DNA of 42,590 nucleotides from an uncultured Lachnoclostridium sp. (lineage in GTDB: Bacteria > Bacillota > Clostridia > Lachnospirales > Lachnospiraceae): NCBI GenBank assembly GCA_944376715.1, contig CALWDO010000022.1, positions 1-42,590 on the forward strand, written 5' to 3'. Under the pieces are notes generated by a model. It was not told where the DNA came from. It saw nothing but the letters and a program-made list of their open reading frames with translations, and ran no database searches. This document shows, piece by piece, positions 1 through 9,017 of this stretch. The position numbers were made by a program, and so were the translations under genes. How positions within the stretch are numbered: the stretch's first letter is position 1; each line of letters starts with the position of its first letter.

Positions 1-681
1 GGAGCGGTTCATTGTAAAAAAGGCAGATTCGACACCGTGAAGCAGCGTTTCGATATGGAAATCTATGATGTACAGGGAAACTGCCTGCACGTGGCGGTGA
101 CTTATTCAAAAGAGGAAAGGCTTACGATCCGCGTGCTGGAGCGTCTGAGCGGGCGGCTGGACAGACAGGAAGACAGTCCGCTGGTATTTTTCGGAATACC
201 TTATCTGGAAGAAGGAAAAATCTGTCTTTATCCGATAGAATATTTTGACGGCGCGGAATTTTGTCCGCCTGTAAACGGTCAGGGATGTGAGCGGGAAAAG
301 AAAAGGAACCCGGATGTATTCTCAGTCGGAGTTATCCGTGCCGCGGAACAATGTCTGTATGAGATCAGGGAGGGGCTGACAGATCTTTTCCAAAGCGGGA
401 TTCGCTCGGTACAGCCGGAAACATTATCTCAGATGCACAGCATGGAAAGAGAGGCAGGCGACCTGGGCCTGCATCTGGCCGGAGAGGAACTATCGCATTT
501 AAGAGGTCAGCTCGAGAGTCAGAGACACAAGGTAAAAGCTGATCCGGAGCCGGCGATCGGGATCTGGATCCGGTTAATGGAATACATTACATTGGGACTG
601 CGAAAAACGCAGATGGACCTGGCGATGGCCGGAATGCGGGAAAACAGTCGGGGAGGGGAAGAACCATATGAATCTGAATGA
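1..681 (+). CDS. C-terminal fragment of an unidentified protein upstream of DUF4132
   Basis: The frame is open from the first base of the window, so this is probably the last ~226 residues of a longer protein; a GTG at 37 is possible but has no convincing ribosome site before it. I recognise no domain. The visible part is charged, with no membrane segment. The stop lies 14 bases inside the following DUF4132 gene, so the two are translationally coupled. In other bacteria DUF4132 genes often sit beside SWIM zinc-finger, MoxR ATPase and VWA genes (for example the yeh region of E. coli), so a SWIM-type protein is a reasonable guess from context only. The upstream sequence is needed to name it. 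Confidence 0.55.
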   Translation, partial: GAVHCKKGRFDTVKQRFDMEIYDVQGNCLHVAVTYSKEERLTIRVLERLSGRLDRQEDSPLVFFGIPYLEEGKICLYPIEYFDGAEFCPPVNGQGCEREKKRNPDVFSVGVIRAAEQCLYEIREGLTDLFQSGIRSVQPETLSQMHSMEREAGDLGLHLAGEELSHLRGQLESQRHKVKADPEPAIGIWIRLMEYITLGLRKTQMDLAMAGMRENSRGGEEPYESE

Positions 682-3600
682 AGAAAGAAACTATCAAAAA
701 CTCATGGATGCTCTGGACGCATTGGGGCTTTCAGAAGAAAACCGGAAAACTGCGGATCTTTATTTCGCGCAGAGCGAAGGAAAAGAGGCAGAGATTCTGA
801 AGCAGGTAAAGCTGCAGGATCTGTCCGAGCTTCCGGAGGAGGATCAGAACAAAAGCATATCCTATATAGAGCATCTGAAAAAGAGAGGAAAGAAGGAAGA
901 ACTGTCCCGGTATGTGCGGTTTGTGGCGGCGGCGGGAGGTTCTACGGCGAGATACGCGCTGTTTCACCATGTTTATATGTTGAAAGATATAGAAGAATAT
1001 CTGTCGCCGGAACAGTCTCTGGCGATCCGGGCGGAGGCGCTGGTATGGAACATGTGGACACTTTCCTGGATGAATATCAAAGAACTGATCCGTCCCGTTC
1101 CTGACAGCCTGAAGCTGCTTCGCCAGGCCATGGACCTGTGCTGCCACAAATATGACAACGCGAAAGTACTGCTCTTTGCGCTCTACCTGAATGAAAAAAA
1201 GAAAAAAGAAGAGAACAGAGGAGCGATTCAGCAGATGCTGGGCAGGCATTTCTCTTCAGAAGGCGCTGAAGAACGGGAAGTAACCGGGCTTTTAAGAGAA
1301 AATCTGGTTTCCAGCCTGCCGGCGGTATTCCAGTCTCCCGGCCTGAAGGAGGAAGAAAAAAGGGCGCTGCAGGATTATGTCATGACAGGGAATCCGCAGA
1401 GCGCTTTTTTGCAGGAACTCGTAAAGATCCTGACAGGGAAACAGACTCATCAGTATCTTCTTACGCTTTTGTCTGGATGCGCGTTTCTGGCGCTGCCGTA
1501 CTCCAAAAGTTTTCTGGCGTTCCTGCAGCTTATGGCGGCGGCAAATCCGGCGGATACGATGAACGCCTGCAAACAGATGTCAGAGAACGTTTGGTTCCAG
1601 GGACATGCGTCCAGGTTGGAGTGGACTCTTCCCGTGAGTACCGGCTTCTTTGTTCAGTGGTATATGAAGAACCGGGTCAACGGAAGATTCCGGCATATGA
1701 TTTCCTGCGCTCAGGATCTGGTTCTGGAGGAACTGGAAAAATCCTCCACCACGACAGAGGATTATCAGTATGTCATGGAGCAGATCCGGAAGGCAGATCC
1801 GGCGCTGTATCGGAAAGTGAATTCTGCCGTTTCGGGAACCTTTTACCGGAAACTGGCGGATGAACTGACGGGAGGGCTTGCTGCCGGACGGGAGGAAGCA
1901 AAGCGGTATCTGCTGGGAGAAGGGGCTCTTGACGATCTTTATCCTTATGTGAATTCCTGGAGAGGCGGATACGGATATTTTTATCAGGGAATGAAACGGC
2001 TGGATTCCATGGAAAAAGACGGAGGAGAGTTTTACAGGAAGGCAGTCGTCCTGGAAGCGCTGAAAATGCGGGGCGGATATTTTGTCTATCATTATCTTCC
2101 CAGAGGGAAGGATGCCGGAAAGCTGAATAAAAAGGTGGAAGAACTGGTAAAAATGCTGGAAGAAGAGGGCGTTCCGATCCAGTACCAGGCAGACGCCATG
2201 GAGGGAATCTATTCCGGATATTATTCGGAAGCAGATAAAAATCATTTTATGGACGCGGCGGTAGAGGCCCTTGCCAGGAGATTCCGGGCCCATCGGGAAG
2301 AGTTCTGCACAGCGCTGAAGAACAGTACTGCGGTGGGCAGGGATATTTGTCTCAGAGTATTGGATACATACTGGCAGCAGGAGAAGGAGACCATCCTTGC
2401 CTGCGCCCTGGACGGTTCCCGCCAGGTGCGTTCTACCCTAGTTCTGATCTGTACAGAACATCCCCAGTGGGAACCTGAGATCCGGGCATTCCTTTCCTCC
2501 GGGAAATCCCAGGAGAGGGAGATCGCAGTTCAGGTTATGAGAAACTGGGGCGTGGAAAATTACCGGGAAGAATTGTCGAAGGCGCTGGAAAAAGAAAAGA
2601 GTAAAAAACTGAAAGAACTGCTGCGGGAATGTCTGGGAGCGGCGGCAGAAGGAGAAGAAGCTGGTCCGTCAAAAGACCAGTCTGCGGGAAAAACGGTTTC
2701 GGAGATCCTGAAAGGCGGAAAAAAGAGGAAGGTGGCCTGGGCGTACGAGACACCTTTTAGTCAGGTTCATAAAAAGGATGGAAGCGTCGCCCCGGAAGAA
2801 TATCTGCAGGCTCTTCTGGTGTGCTATGCGGATATGTCCATACCGGGAGTCAATCCGGAGGCGGCTTTGCTGGCGGCGGAACTGGACGATAAAGAGCTGG
2901 GACAGTATGTGAGGGAACTTTTTGACAAATGGATGGATAATGGCGCGGAGGCAAAGAAAAAATGGGTGCTCTACGCGGCGGCTGTCCATGGAGGAGAGGA
3001 AATAGTCCCGCTTTTCTACCGGCAGATCCAGGAATGGCCCCAGCATTCCAGAGGCGCTCTTGCCGCGGAGGCAGTAAAGGCGCTGGCGCTGAACGGGAGT
3101 TCGGAAGCTCTTCTTCTGGTGGATCAGATCTCCAGGAAATTCAAATTCCGTCAGGTAAAGACCGCAGCCGCCCAGTCACTGGACTACGCGGCTGCCGCTC
3201 TGGGAATCAGCCGCGCGGAGCTGGAAGACCGTATCGTGCCTACTCTGGGATTTGACGAGAATATGGAGCGTACTTTTGACTATGGTTCCCGATTATTCCG
3301 GGTCTATCTGACTCCTGCTCTGGAACTGGAGATCTTTGACGGAGAAGACAAGCGGTTGAAAAACATGCCGGCGCCCGGAAAGAAGGACGATCCCGAAAAG
3401 GCGGCGGAGGCTTACGCGGACTTTAAACAGATGAAAAAGCAGCTGAAGACGGTGGCTGCCAATCAGAAACTCCGTATGGAGCAGGCCATGTCTGCGGAAC
3501 GGCTCTGGAATGTGGAGCAGTGGAAAGCATTGTTCGTAAAGAACCCCGTTATGCACCAGTTCGCCATCGGACTGATCTGGGGGATCTATGAAAACGGCTC

Positions 3601-4213
3601 TTTAAAAGAAACTTTCCGTTATATGGAAGACGGAAGCTTTAATACCGTGGATGAAGATGAATATGATTTTCCGGAGGAAGGAATGGCGGGGCTGGTGCAT
3701 CCCATTGAACTGTCGGAAGAAGAACGGAATGCCTGGAAGGAACAGCTGGCTGATTATGAAGTGACGCAGCCCATCGAGCAGCTGGATCGTCCCGTGTACC
3801 GGATCCGGGAAGAAGAGAAGGGTAAGAATGAGCTGACCCGTTTTGGCGGCAAATTATTGAATGGTTTATCCTTGTCCGGAAAACTGCAGAGTATGGGATG
3901 GTACCGCGGTTCTGTCCAGGACGCGGGCGTTTACACCACATTTTACAGGGAAGACGGGAATCTCGGCGTGGAACTGGAATTCTCCGGAAGCTATGTGGGC
4001 GATGAAAACGAGGAAGTGACGGTCTACGGAGCGACCTTTTACAAAGCGGGGACTGTTGCCCGGGGAAGTTATGTATACGATACGGTGAAAGAGGAGAACC
4101 GTTATGCGCTGGATCAGGTTTCGCCCAGATATTTCAGCGAGATCGTGCTGCAGCTTGCGCGTGCCACAGCGTCCAGCCAGGAGCAGCTGTCTTATCCGGA
4201 GTGCAGACAATAA
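668..4213 (+). CDS. DUF4132 domain-containing protein (MolR-like), 1181 aa
   Basis: A very large soluble protein. The section from about residue 690 onward (starting near WAYETPFSQVHKKDG and running through helical repeats to about residue 1050) resembles the DUF4132 family, known from E. coli MolR/YehI. The N-terminal ~650 residues look all-helical and HEAT-like, including a run around 590-660 with repeat character. No catalytic motif or membrane segment is visible. The ATG at 668 follows a GGGGAGGGG ribosome site and overlaps the preceding gene by 14 bases, which implies one operon with stoichiometric expression. The biochemical function of DUF4132 is not established; neighbours in other genomes suggest a role with MoxR-VWA chaperone-like systems. 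Family assignment is from remembered sequence character, not a search. Confidence 0.75.
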   Translation: MNLNEERNYQKLMDALDALGLSEENRKTADLYFAQSEGKEAEILKQVKLQDLSELPEEDQNKSISYIEHLKKRGKKEELSRYVRFVAAAGGSTARYALFHHVYMLKDIEEYLSPEQSLAIRAEALVWNMWTLSWMNIKELIRPVPDSLKLLRQAMDLCCHKYDNAKVLLFALYLNEKKKKEENRGAIQQMLGRHFSSEGAEEREVTGLLRENLVSSLPAVFQSPGLKEEEKRALQDYVMTGNPQSAFLQELVKILTGKQTHQYLLTLLSGCAFLALPYSKSFLAFLQLMAAANPADTMNACKQMSENVWFQGHASRLEWTLPVSTGFFVQWYMKNRVNGRFRHMISCAQDLVLEELEKSSTTTEDYQYVMEQIRKADPALYRKVNSAVSGTFYRKLADELTGGLAAGREEAKRYLLGEGALDDLYPYVNSWRGGYGYFYQGMKRLDSMEKDGGEFYRKAVVLEALKMRGGYFVYHYLPRGKDAGKLNKKVEELVKMLEEEGVPIQYQADAMEGIYSGYYSEADKNHFMDAAVEALARRFRAHREEFCTALKNSTAVGRDICLRVLDTYWQQEKETILACALDGSRQVRSTLVLICTEHPQWEPEIRAFLSSGKSQEREIAVQVMRNWGVENYREELSKALEKEKSKKLKELLRECLGAAAEGEEAGPSKDQSAGKTVSEILKGGKKRKVAWAYETPFSQVHKKDGSVAPEEYLQALLVCYADMSIPGVNPEAALLAAELDDKELGQYVRELFDKWMDNGAEAKKKWVLYAAAVHGGEEIVPLFYRQIQEWPQHSRGALAAEAVKALALNGSSEALLLVDQISRKFKFRQVKTAAAQSLDYAAAALGISRAELEDRIVPTLGFDENMERTFDYGSRLFRVYLTPALELEIFDGEDKRLKNMPAPGKKDDPEKAAEAYADFKQMKKQLKTVAANQKLRMEQAMSAERLWNVEQWKALFVKNPVMHQFAIGLIWGIYENGSLKETFRYMEDGSFNTVDEDEYDFPEEGMAGLVHPIELSEEERNAWKEQLADYEVTQPIEQLDRPVYRIREEEKGKNELTRFGGKLLNGLSLSGKLQSMGWYRGSVQDAGVYTTFYREDGNLGVELEFSGSYVGDENEEVTVYGATFYKAGTVARGSYVYDTVKEENRYALDQVSPRYFSEIVLQLARATASSQEQLSYPECRQ

Positions 4214-4222
4214 AAGGCCGGA

Positions 4223-4250
4223 TTGACAAATTTCACCATGAGTTTATAAT
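4223..4250 (+). promoter_or_regulatory. sigma-A promoter for the ABC exporter operon
   Basis: TTGACA at 4223-4228 and TATAAT at 4245-4250 are both perfect consensus hexamers with a 16-base spacer. A start about seven bases later gives a ~40-base leader before the ATG at 4296. It lies ten bases after the DUF4132 stop, so the exporter is transcribed independently and probably strongly. Confidence 0.8.
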
Positions 4251-4295
4251 TGACATATTGATAAATAAGGCAGTCTGAGAAAGAGGTAAAATACA

Positions 4296-6026
4296 ATGCA
4301 GGATTTGAAGCGGCTTTTAAAACTTATGGGACCATATCGGAAAGATGTGTGCATTGGTATAGTATTGATAGTGATTGAAAGTTGTTTTGAACTTTTCATT
4401 CCGGTCCTGACTGCGGATCTGATCGATGTTGGCGTGGTAAACCAGGACATCCCCTATATCTTCCATAAAGGAGTGCAGATGGGTATCTGCGCTCTTCTGG
4501 CGCTGATTACGGGACTTTTATATGCCCGTTTCGCGGCGAGGGCTTCCTACGGATGGGGAGCCAGAATCCGTGAAGCCGAATATACACATGTACAGAATTA
4601 TTCCTTTTCCAATCTGGATCATTTTTCTTCGTCTTCTTTGATCACAAGGATGACGACGGATGTGACCGTCCTGCAGAATGCGATCAACGGAGGCTTCCGT
4701 CCTATGGTCCGCGGGCCTTTTATGCTGATCATGGGAATCGGCCTTTCTTTCTGGATGAATGCAAAGCTGGCGCTGATCTTTGTGGTGTGCGCTCCGGCTC
4801 TGGGGATAGCCCTGTACTTTATCACGCGGAGGGTCGGTCCTATGTATACCCTTCTGCAAAAACAGGTGGACCAGCTGAACAGCGTGGTGCAGGAATGTCT
4901 GACCGCGATCCGCGCGGTGAAGGCGTTTGTCAGGGGGGAATATGAAGAGACCAGGTTCCAGGAAGTCAATACAGAGCTTTCTGACGCCAGCAGAAGGACT
5001 TTTCATATAGCGGTGCTGAATCTTCCGGTCTTCCAGGCGGCCATGTATCTGGTAGTCATACTTATGCTTTGGTTCGGCGGCAATATGATCCTGCAGGGTA
5101 CGCTTCAGGTAGGAGATCTGACAGGCTTTTTAAGCTATGTGATGCAGGTTATGAACTCCCTTATGATGATTGCCAACGTGTTTCTGCTGCTCAGCCGTTC
5201 CTTGGCCAGCGTTGTCCGGATCAATGAGGTACTGGACGAAAAGGTTGTTCTGGATTCTCCGGAAAATGCGGTTTGTACAGTGCCGGACGGACGTGTGGAT
5301 TTCGAGAATGTATCTTTTAAATACCGTTCCGACGCGAAGGAATATGCTCTGTCAGGAGTAGATCTGCATATCAGGGAAGGCCAGAGCGTGGGGATCCTGG
5401 GAGGTACCGGCTCTTCCAAGACTACGCTGGTGCAGCTGATTCCCCGGCTGTACGACGCTACACAGGGCGTGGTCCGTGTAGGCGGCAGGGATGTGCGGGA
5501 ATATGACTTGAAGACGCTCAGAGACGCAGTGGCGATTGTCCTTCAGAAAAATGTACTTTTCTCGGGTACTGTCCGTGAAAACCTGAAATGGGGTAATCCG
5601 GACGCGGATGACGACATGCTGTGGGAAGCATGCCGCGCCGCCTGCGCGGATGAATTCCTGGAACGGATGCCGGACGGACTGGATACGGATCTGGGGCAGG
5701 GCGCCACCAATATTTCAGGAGGACAGAAGCAGAGACTCTGCATCGCGAGAGCGCTGCTGAAGCATCCGAAGATTCTGATTTTGGACGATTCTACCAGCGC
5801 CGTCGATACGACTACGGAAGGGAAGATTCGTTCCGGACTTTCCTCCTGGGCTGACGTGACAAAGATTGTTATCGCACAGCGGGTGACTTCGGTGATGAAT
5901 ACAGACCAGATCGTGATTCTGGACGATGGAAAAGTACACGCCATAGGTACGCATCAGGAGCTTCTGGCCCATGATCCGATCTATCAGGAGATATACCATA
6001 CACAGATGAAAGGAGGCGAGGAATAA
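4296..6026 (+). CDS. ABC exporter subunit with degenerate ATPase site (heterodimer half 1)
   Basis: This is a type IV (ABCB-like) exporter half: six transmembrane helices in residues ~15-300, then an ATPase domain from ~330. Walker A is GGTGSSKTT (~370), the signature is ISGGQKQ (~473), and Walker B ends in D497-D498. The catalytic glutamate is therefore aspartate (D498), and the H-loop histidine is glutamine (Q528, in IAQR). These are the changes seen in the non-hydrolysing half of heterodimeric exporters such as TM287/288, BmrCD and TmrAB. It overlaps the next subunit by one base (TAATG). The substrate cannot be read from sequence; drugs, lipids or peptides are possible. Confidence 0.93.
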   Translation: MQDLKRLLKLMGPYRKDVCIGIVLIVIESCFELFIPVLTADLIDVGVVNQDIPYIFHKGVQMGICALLALITGLLYARFAARASYGWGARIREAEYTHVQNYSFSNLDHFSSSSLITRMTTDVTVLQNAINGGFRPMVRGPFMLIMGIGLSFWMNAKLALIFVVCAPALGIALYFITRRVGPMYTLLQKQVDQLNSVVQECLTAIRAVKAFVRGEYEETRFQEVNTELSDASRRTFHIAVLNLPVFQAAMYLVVILMLWFGGNMILQGTLQVGDLTGFLSYVMQVMNSLMMIANVFLLLSRSLASVVRINEVLDEKVVLDSPENAVCTVPDGRVDFENVSFKYRSDAKEYALSGVDLHIREGQSVGILGGTGSSKTTLVQLIPRLYDATQGVVRVGGRDVREYDLKTLRDAVAIVLQKNVLFSGTVRENLKWGNPDADDDMLWEACRAACADEFLERMPDGLDTDLGQGATNISGGQKQRLCIARALLKHPKILILDDSTSAVDTTTEGKIRSGLSSWADVTKIVIAQRVTSVMNTDQIVILDDGKVHAIGTHQELLAHDPIYQEIYHTQMKGGEE

Positions 6027-7870
6027 TGGCAGCGCGTCAGTTCAGCGGAAAGAGACCGGAAAATCTGGGATATACGATAAAAATGCTTCTGGCTTACATG
6101 GGGCGCCATAAGTTTATGCTTTTGATTGTGGCGCTGCTGGTAACAGTAAGCGCTGCGGCAAATCTGCTGGGTACTTATATGATCCGCCCGATTATCAACA
6201 ATCTGGCGGACGGGCAGATCTCCTCGCTCGTCCGGGGCGTGGCAGTCACTGCTCTGATCTATGCGGCGGGGGCTCTCTCGGCTTATGGCTATACACAGAC
6301 CATGGTAAAGGCCGCCCAGCAGGTATTGTTCGATATCCGCCGGGATCTTTTCGCCCATCTGCAGACTTTGCCTCTTAAATTCTTCGATACAAACCGTCAT
6401 GGAGACGTCATGAGTTATTTTACCAATGACGTGGATACCATATCGGACGCGCTGAATAACAGTTTTACCATGATGATCCAGAGCTTTATTCAGATCGTGG
6501 GAACTTTAACTCTTCTGTTTATCCTGAACTGGAAGCTGTCTTTTCTGGTAGTTATCGGATATGCCGCCATGTTCCTGTATATCCGGTTCAGCGCGGCCAG
6601 GAGTAAAAAATATTATTCCCGTCAGCAGGAAAGCCTGGGAGACCTGGACGGTTATATCGAGGAAATGGTCAGCGGACAGAAGGTGGTCAAGGTCTTTAAC
6701 CATGAGGAAGCGAATCTGGAGACATTCCGGGAGAAGAACCGCGCGCTTCAGAAAGCAGGTACGGGCGCGCAGGGATATGCTGCCACGATGGTTCCGGCAG
6801 TGGTCAGCATCTCTTATATGAATTATGCCATTGTGGCGGTGCTGGGTGGAATCATGGCCCTGCGGGGAATGACCGATGTGGGCGGTCTGGCAAGTTATCT
6901 GGTCTTTGTACGACAGGCGGCGCTTCCTATCAATCAGTTTACCCAGCAGAGTAATTTCCTTCTGTCTGCTCTGGCAGGGGCCGAGAGGGTATTCCGTGTC
7001 ATGCAGATGGAGCCGGAAGTAGACGAAGGAAAGACTGATCTGGTGCGTGTCAGGGAACAGAACGGCGAATGGGTACCCTGTGAGGAACGGACCGGGCACT
7101 GGGCCTGGAAGAAACCGGATGGGACACTGGTGCCGCTGCGGGGGGATGTCCGTTTTGTGGACGTGGACTTTGGCTACGAAGAAGATCATCCGGTACTGAA
7201 GAATATCAGTCTGTATGCCCATCCCGGCCAGAAGATTGCGTTTGTAGGTTCTACAGGAGCAGGGAAAACTACGATTACCAATCTGATCAACCGGTTCTAC
7301 GACGTGCAGGGAGGCCAGGTACTGTATGACGGTATTGATGTAAAAGAGATCAAAAAAGACGCTCTTCGCCGTTCTCTGGGTATTGTGCTGCAGGATACAC
7401 ACCTGTTCACAGGAACGATTGCCGACAATATCCGGTTCGGGAAACTGGACGCTACGCAGGAAGAGATCGAAAAAGCAGCGCGGATAGCCAATGCAGATTC
7501 CTTTATACGCCGGCTTCCGAAGGGATATGATACGATGGTGACGTCCGACGGAGCCAATCTGTCCCAGGGACAGCGCCAGCTTCTGGCTATCGCCAGAGCG
7601 GCCGTGGCAGATCCGCCGGTACTGATTCTGGATGAGGCGACTTCCTCCGTGGATACCAGAACAGAAGCCCTGATTGAGAAGGGAATGGACCAGCTCATGG
7701 AAGGAAGGACTGTTTTCGTGATCGCCCACCGGCTGAGCACTGTGCGCAATGCGAACGCGATCATGGTGCTTGAGCACGGGCAGATCATGGAAAGAGGCGA
7801 TCATGAGGATCTGCTGGCTCAGAAAGGCAGATATTATCAGCTCTATCATGGTATGTTCGAGCTGAGTTGA
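6026..7870 (+). CDS. ABC exporter subunit with canonical ATPase site (heterodimer half 2)
   Basis: This is the partner of the preceding gene. It has six membrane helices within residues ~25-320 and an ATPase domain from ~375. Walker A is GSTGAGKTT (409-416), the signature variant is LSQGQRQ, Walker B is LILDE with catalytic E537, and the H-loop is H568. The site is complete, so this half would drive hydrolysis. Its signature LSQGQ differs from LSGGQ, matching the asymmetric pairing in heterodimers. An insertion of about 35 residues between the membrane and ATPase domains (~340-375, rich in W, E and G around HWAWKKPDGT) is typical of a Clostridia/Lactobacillales subgroup. No regulator lies next to it. 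Confidence 0.93.
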   Translation: MAARQFSGKRPENLGYTIKMLLAYMGRHKFMLLIVALLVTVSAAANLLGTYMIRPIINNLADGQISSLVRGVAVTALIYAAGALSAYGYTQTMVKAAQQVLFDIRRDLFAHLQTLPLKFFDTNRHGDVMSYFTNDVDTISDALNNSFTMMIQSFIQIVGTLTLLFILNWKLSFLVVIGYAAMFLYIRFSAARSKKYYSRQQESLGDLDGYIEEMVSGQKVVKVFNHEEANLETFREKNRALQKAGTGAQGYAATMVPAVVSISYMNYAIVAVLGGIMALRGMTDVGGLASYLVFVRQAALPINQFTQQSNFLLSALAGAERVFRVMQMEPEVDEGKTDLVRVREQNGEWVPCEERTGHWAWKKPDGTLVPLRGDVRFVDVDFGYEEDHPVLKNISLYAHPGQKIAFVGSTGAGKTTITNLINRFYDVQGGQVLYDGIDVKEIKKDALRRSLGIVLQDTHLFTGTIADNIRFGKLDATQEEIEKAARIANADSFIRRLPKGYDTMVTSDGANLSQGQRQLLAIARAAVADPPVLILDEATSSVDTRTEALIEKGMDQLMEGRTVFVIAHRLSTVRNANAIMVLEHGQIMERGDHEDLLAQKGRYYQLYHGMFELS

Positions 7871-7892
7871 CGCAGAAAGGGACTTGGAATAT

Positions 7893-8264
7893 ATGACGGA
7901 GAAACAGAAAAAACAGGCGGCCGCAGGAATCCTGCTGGCAGTGATCCTGGCGGCGGTTCTGGGGTGTCTGTGGCTTCTGCCAAAGCGGGAGGGGTCCGCC
8001 GTACAGATCGTACAGGACGGAGAAGTCCTGTATACCTTTAATCTGGCAGATATGGAGGATCAGACCTTTGACGTGGAGTATGAAGGCAGGACCAATACGA
8101 TCCAGATAGAAGGAGGAAGGATCCGGGTGTTGGAAGCGGAGTGCCCGGATCAGACCTGCGTGCATATGGGATGGCTGTCTTCGGCGGCTCCGGTTGTCTG
8201 TCTGCCCAACCATTTGGTGATCGAATATGTGCAGGATCAGGAGTTGGATGCGGTAGTCCGATGA
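7893..8264 (+). CDS. NusG domain II-containing membrane-anchored protein
   Basis: A 123-residue protein with one N-terminal membrane helix (about residues 9-28, AAAGILLAVILAAVLGCLW) followed by an extracellular beta domain. The motif CPDQTCVHMG and then VCLPNHLVI is diagnostic of the NusG domain II family found in Clostridia, often next to energy-coupling or isoprenoid genes. The ATG at 7893 sits ten bases after AAAGGGA; a TTG at 7884 would add three residues but is too close to that site. It follows the exporter by 22 bases with no terminator visible, so co-transcription is likely. Function unknown. Its 3' end is 17 bases from the convergent DUF2284 gene. Confidence 0.85.
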   Translation: MTEKQKKQAAAGILLAVILAAVLGCLWLLPKREGSAVQIVQDGEVLYTFNLADMEDQTFDVEYEGRTNTIQIEGGRIRVLEAECPDQTCVHMGWLSSAAPVVCLPNHLVIEYVQDQELDAVVR

Positions 8265-8281
8265 CGGCAGTCCGGCGAGTT

Positions 8282-8830
8282 TTACGTCCTTTCTTTGAAG
8301 AGAAGCCCTCCGAAAAAGTTCACGGTATTTGGTCCGCCGTAGTATTGCATGGAGGCTTTCTCTGCAAGTTCGCTGATCTGGAGTCCGTATCCTTCGATGG
8401 AAGGATGCAGCAGTTCCGGATAGCGGCAGGGCGCGTCCGGATAAGTACATTCGGAGCACCGGCCGCAGCCTTCATTGGAGAGGAGCAGATAATCCTTCAG
8501 GAAAGGTTTTAAACGGATATCAAACTGGTCAACCGCGCGTTTAAATGCCAGCAGCGCCTTATGCATTCCATCTATGTCGAAAGGATCTTCATAGTTGTAT
8601 GATCCGGAGAACAGAAGCATGGTATCATATTGGTTCAAACGTTTTCTGCATTCCTCCAGCGTGCCGACTGCGGGCGGGCAGGCCCAGGAGATCCCGTAAT
8701 TGCGGCAGGCATTCTCTTCGCAGATTTTCCGTATTTCCGGGTATAATACCAGATCTTTGACAGAGATAAATCCTGTCTGTCCTATACCGCTCTGTATGGC
8801 GGAGTCTTTCACTTTTTCACGGATATTCAT
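8282..8830 (-). CDS. DUF2284 domain-containing predicted metal-binding protein (copy 1)
   Basis: A 182-residue protein with the two cysteine clusters of DUF2284: a CRNYGISWACPPAVGT segment near residue 42 and a CGRCSECTYPDAPC cluster near residue 120. The spacing CxxCxxC...C suggests an Fe-S or zinc site; the family is annotated as metal-binding with no known reaction. The ATG at 8830 follows GGAGG by nine bases. A second member lies at 20576-21130, with the same cysteine motifs but low identity elsewhere. It is transcribed alone and converges on the NusG-II gene. Confidence 0.9.
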   Translation of the reverse strand: MNIREKVKDSAIQSGIGQTGFISVKDLVLYPEIRKICEENACRNYGISWACPPAVGTLEECRKRLNQYDTMLLFSGSYNYEDPFDIDGMHKALLAFKRAVDQFDIRLKPFLKDYLLLSNEGCGRCSECTYPDAPCRYPELLHPSIEGYGLQISELAEKASMQYYGGPNTVNFFGGLLFKERT

Positions 8831-8859
8831 CGAGTATTTCCTCCAATTGATTTTATATT

Positions 8860-8888
8860 ATCATAAACCGGTCCAGATCGTTTGCCAA
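8860..8888 (-). promoter_or_regulatory. sigma-A promoter for DUF2284 copy 1
   Basis: On the minus strand TTGGCA (8888-8883) and TATGAT (8865-8860) are separated by 17 bases. The implied start is about 20 bases before the start codon at 8830. Confidence 0.65.
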
Positions 8889-8961
8889 GATCTGACGGCC
8901 CATTTTATCTGAATTATTTTGCAATAATCACAAAACTTTCACAAAAAAATCAGAAAATCAC

Positions 8962-8990
8962 TTGTATTTTCCTCAAAAAACTCTCATAAT
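8962..8990 (+). promoter_or_regulatory. sigma-A promoter for the HD-domain gene
   Basis: TTGTAT (8962-8967) and CATAAT (8985-8990) are separated by 17 bases inside an AT-rich stretch. The gene starts 27 bases after the -10. Confidence 0.6.
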
Positions 8991-9017
8991 ATAGGTAACA
9001 TAAATAGAAAGCGAGTG

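Noticed and set aside
6506-7849. 447-codon minus-strand frame over the second ABC subunit
   Set aside because: Antisense shadow of a conserved exporter gene, rich in His and Arg, no domain.
8141-8512. 123-codon plus-strand frame across the NusG-II and DUF2284 convergent junction
   Set aside because: It overlaps two better-supported genes and has no recognisable content.
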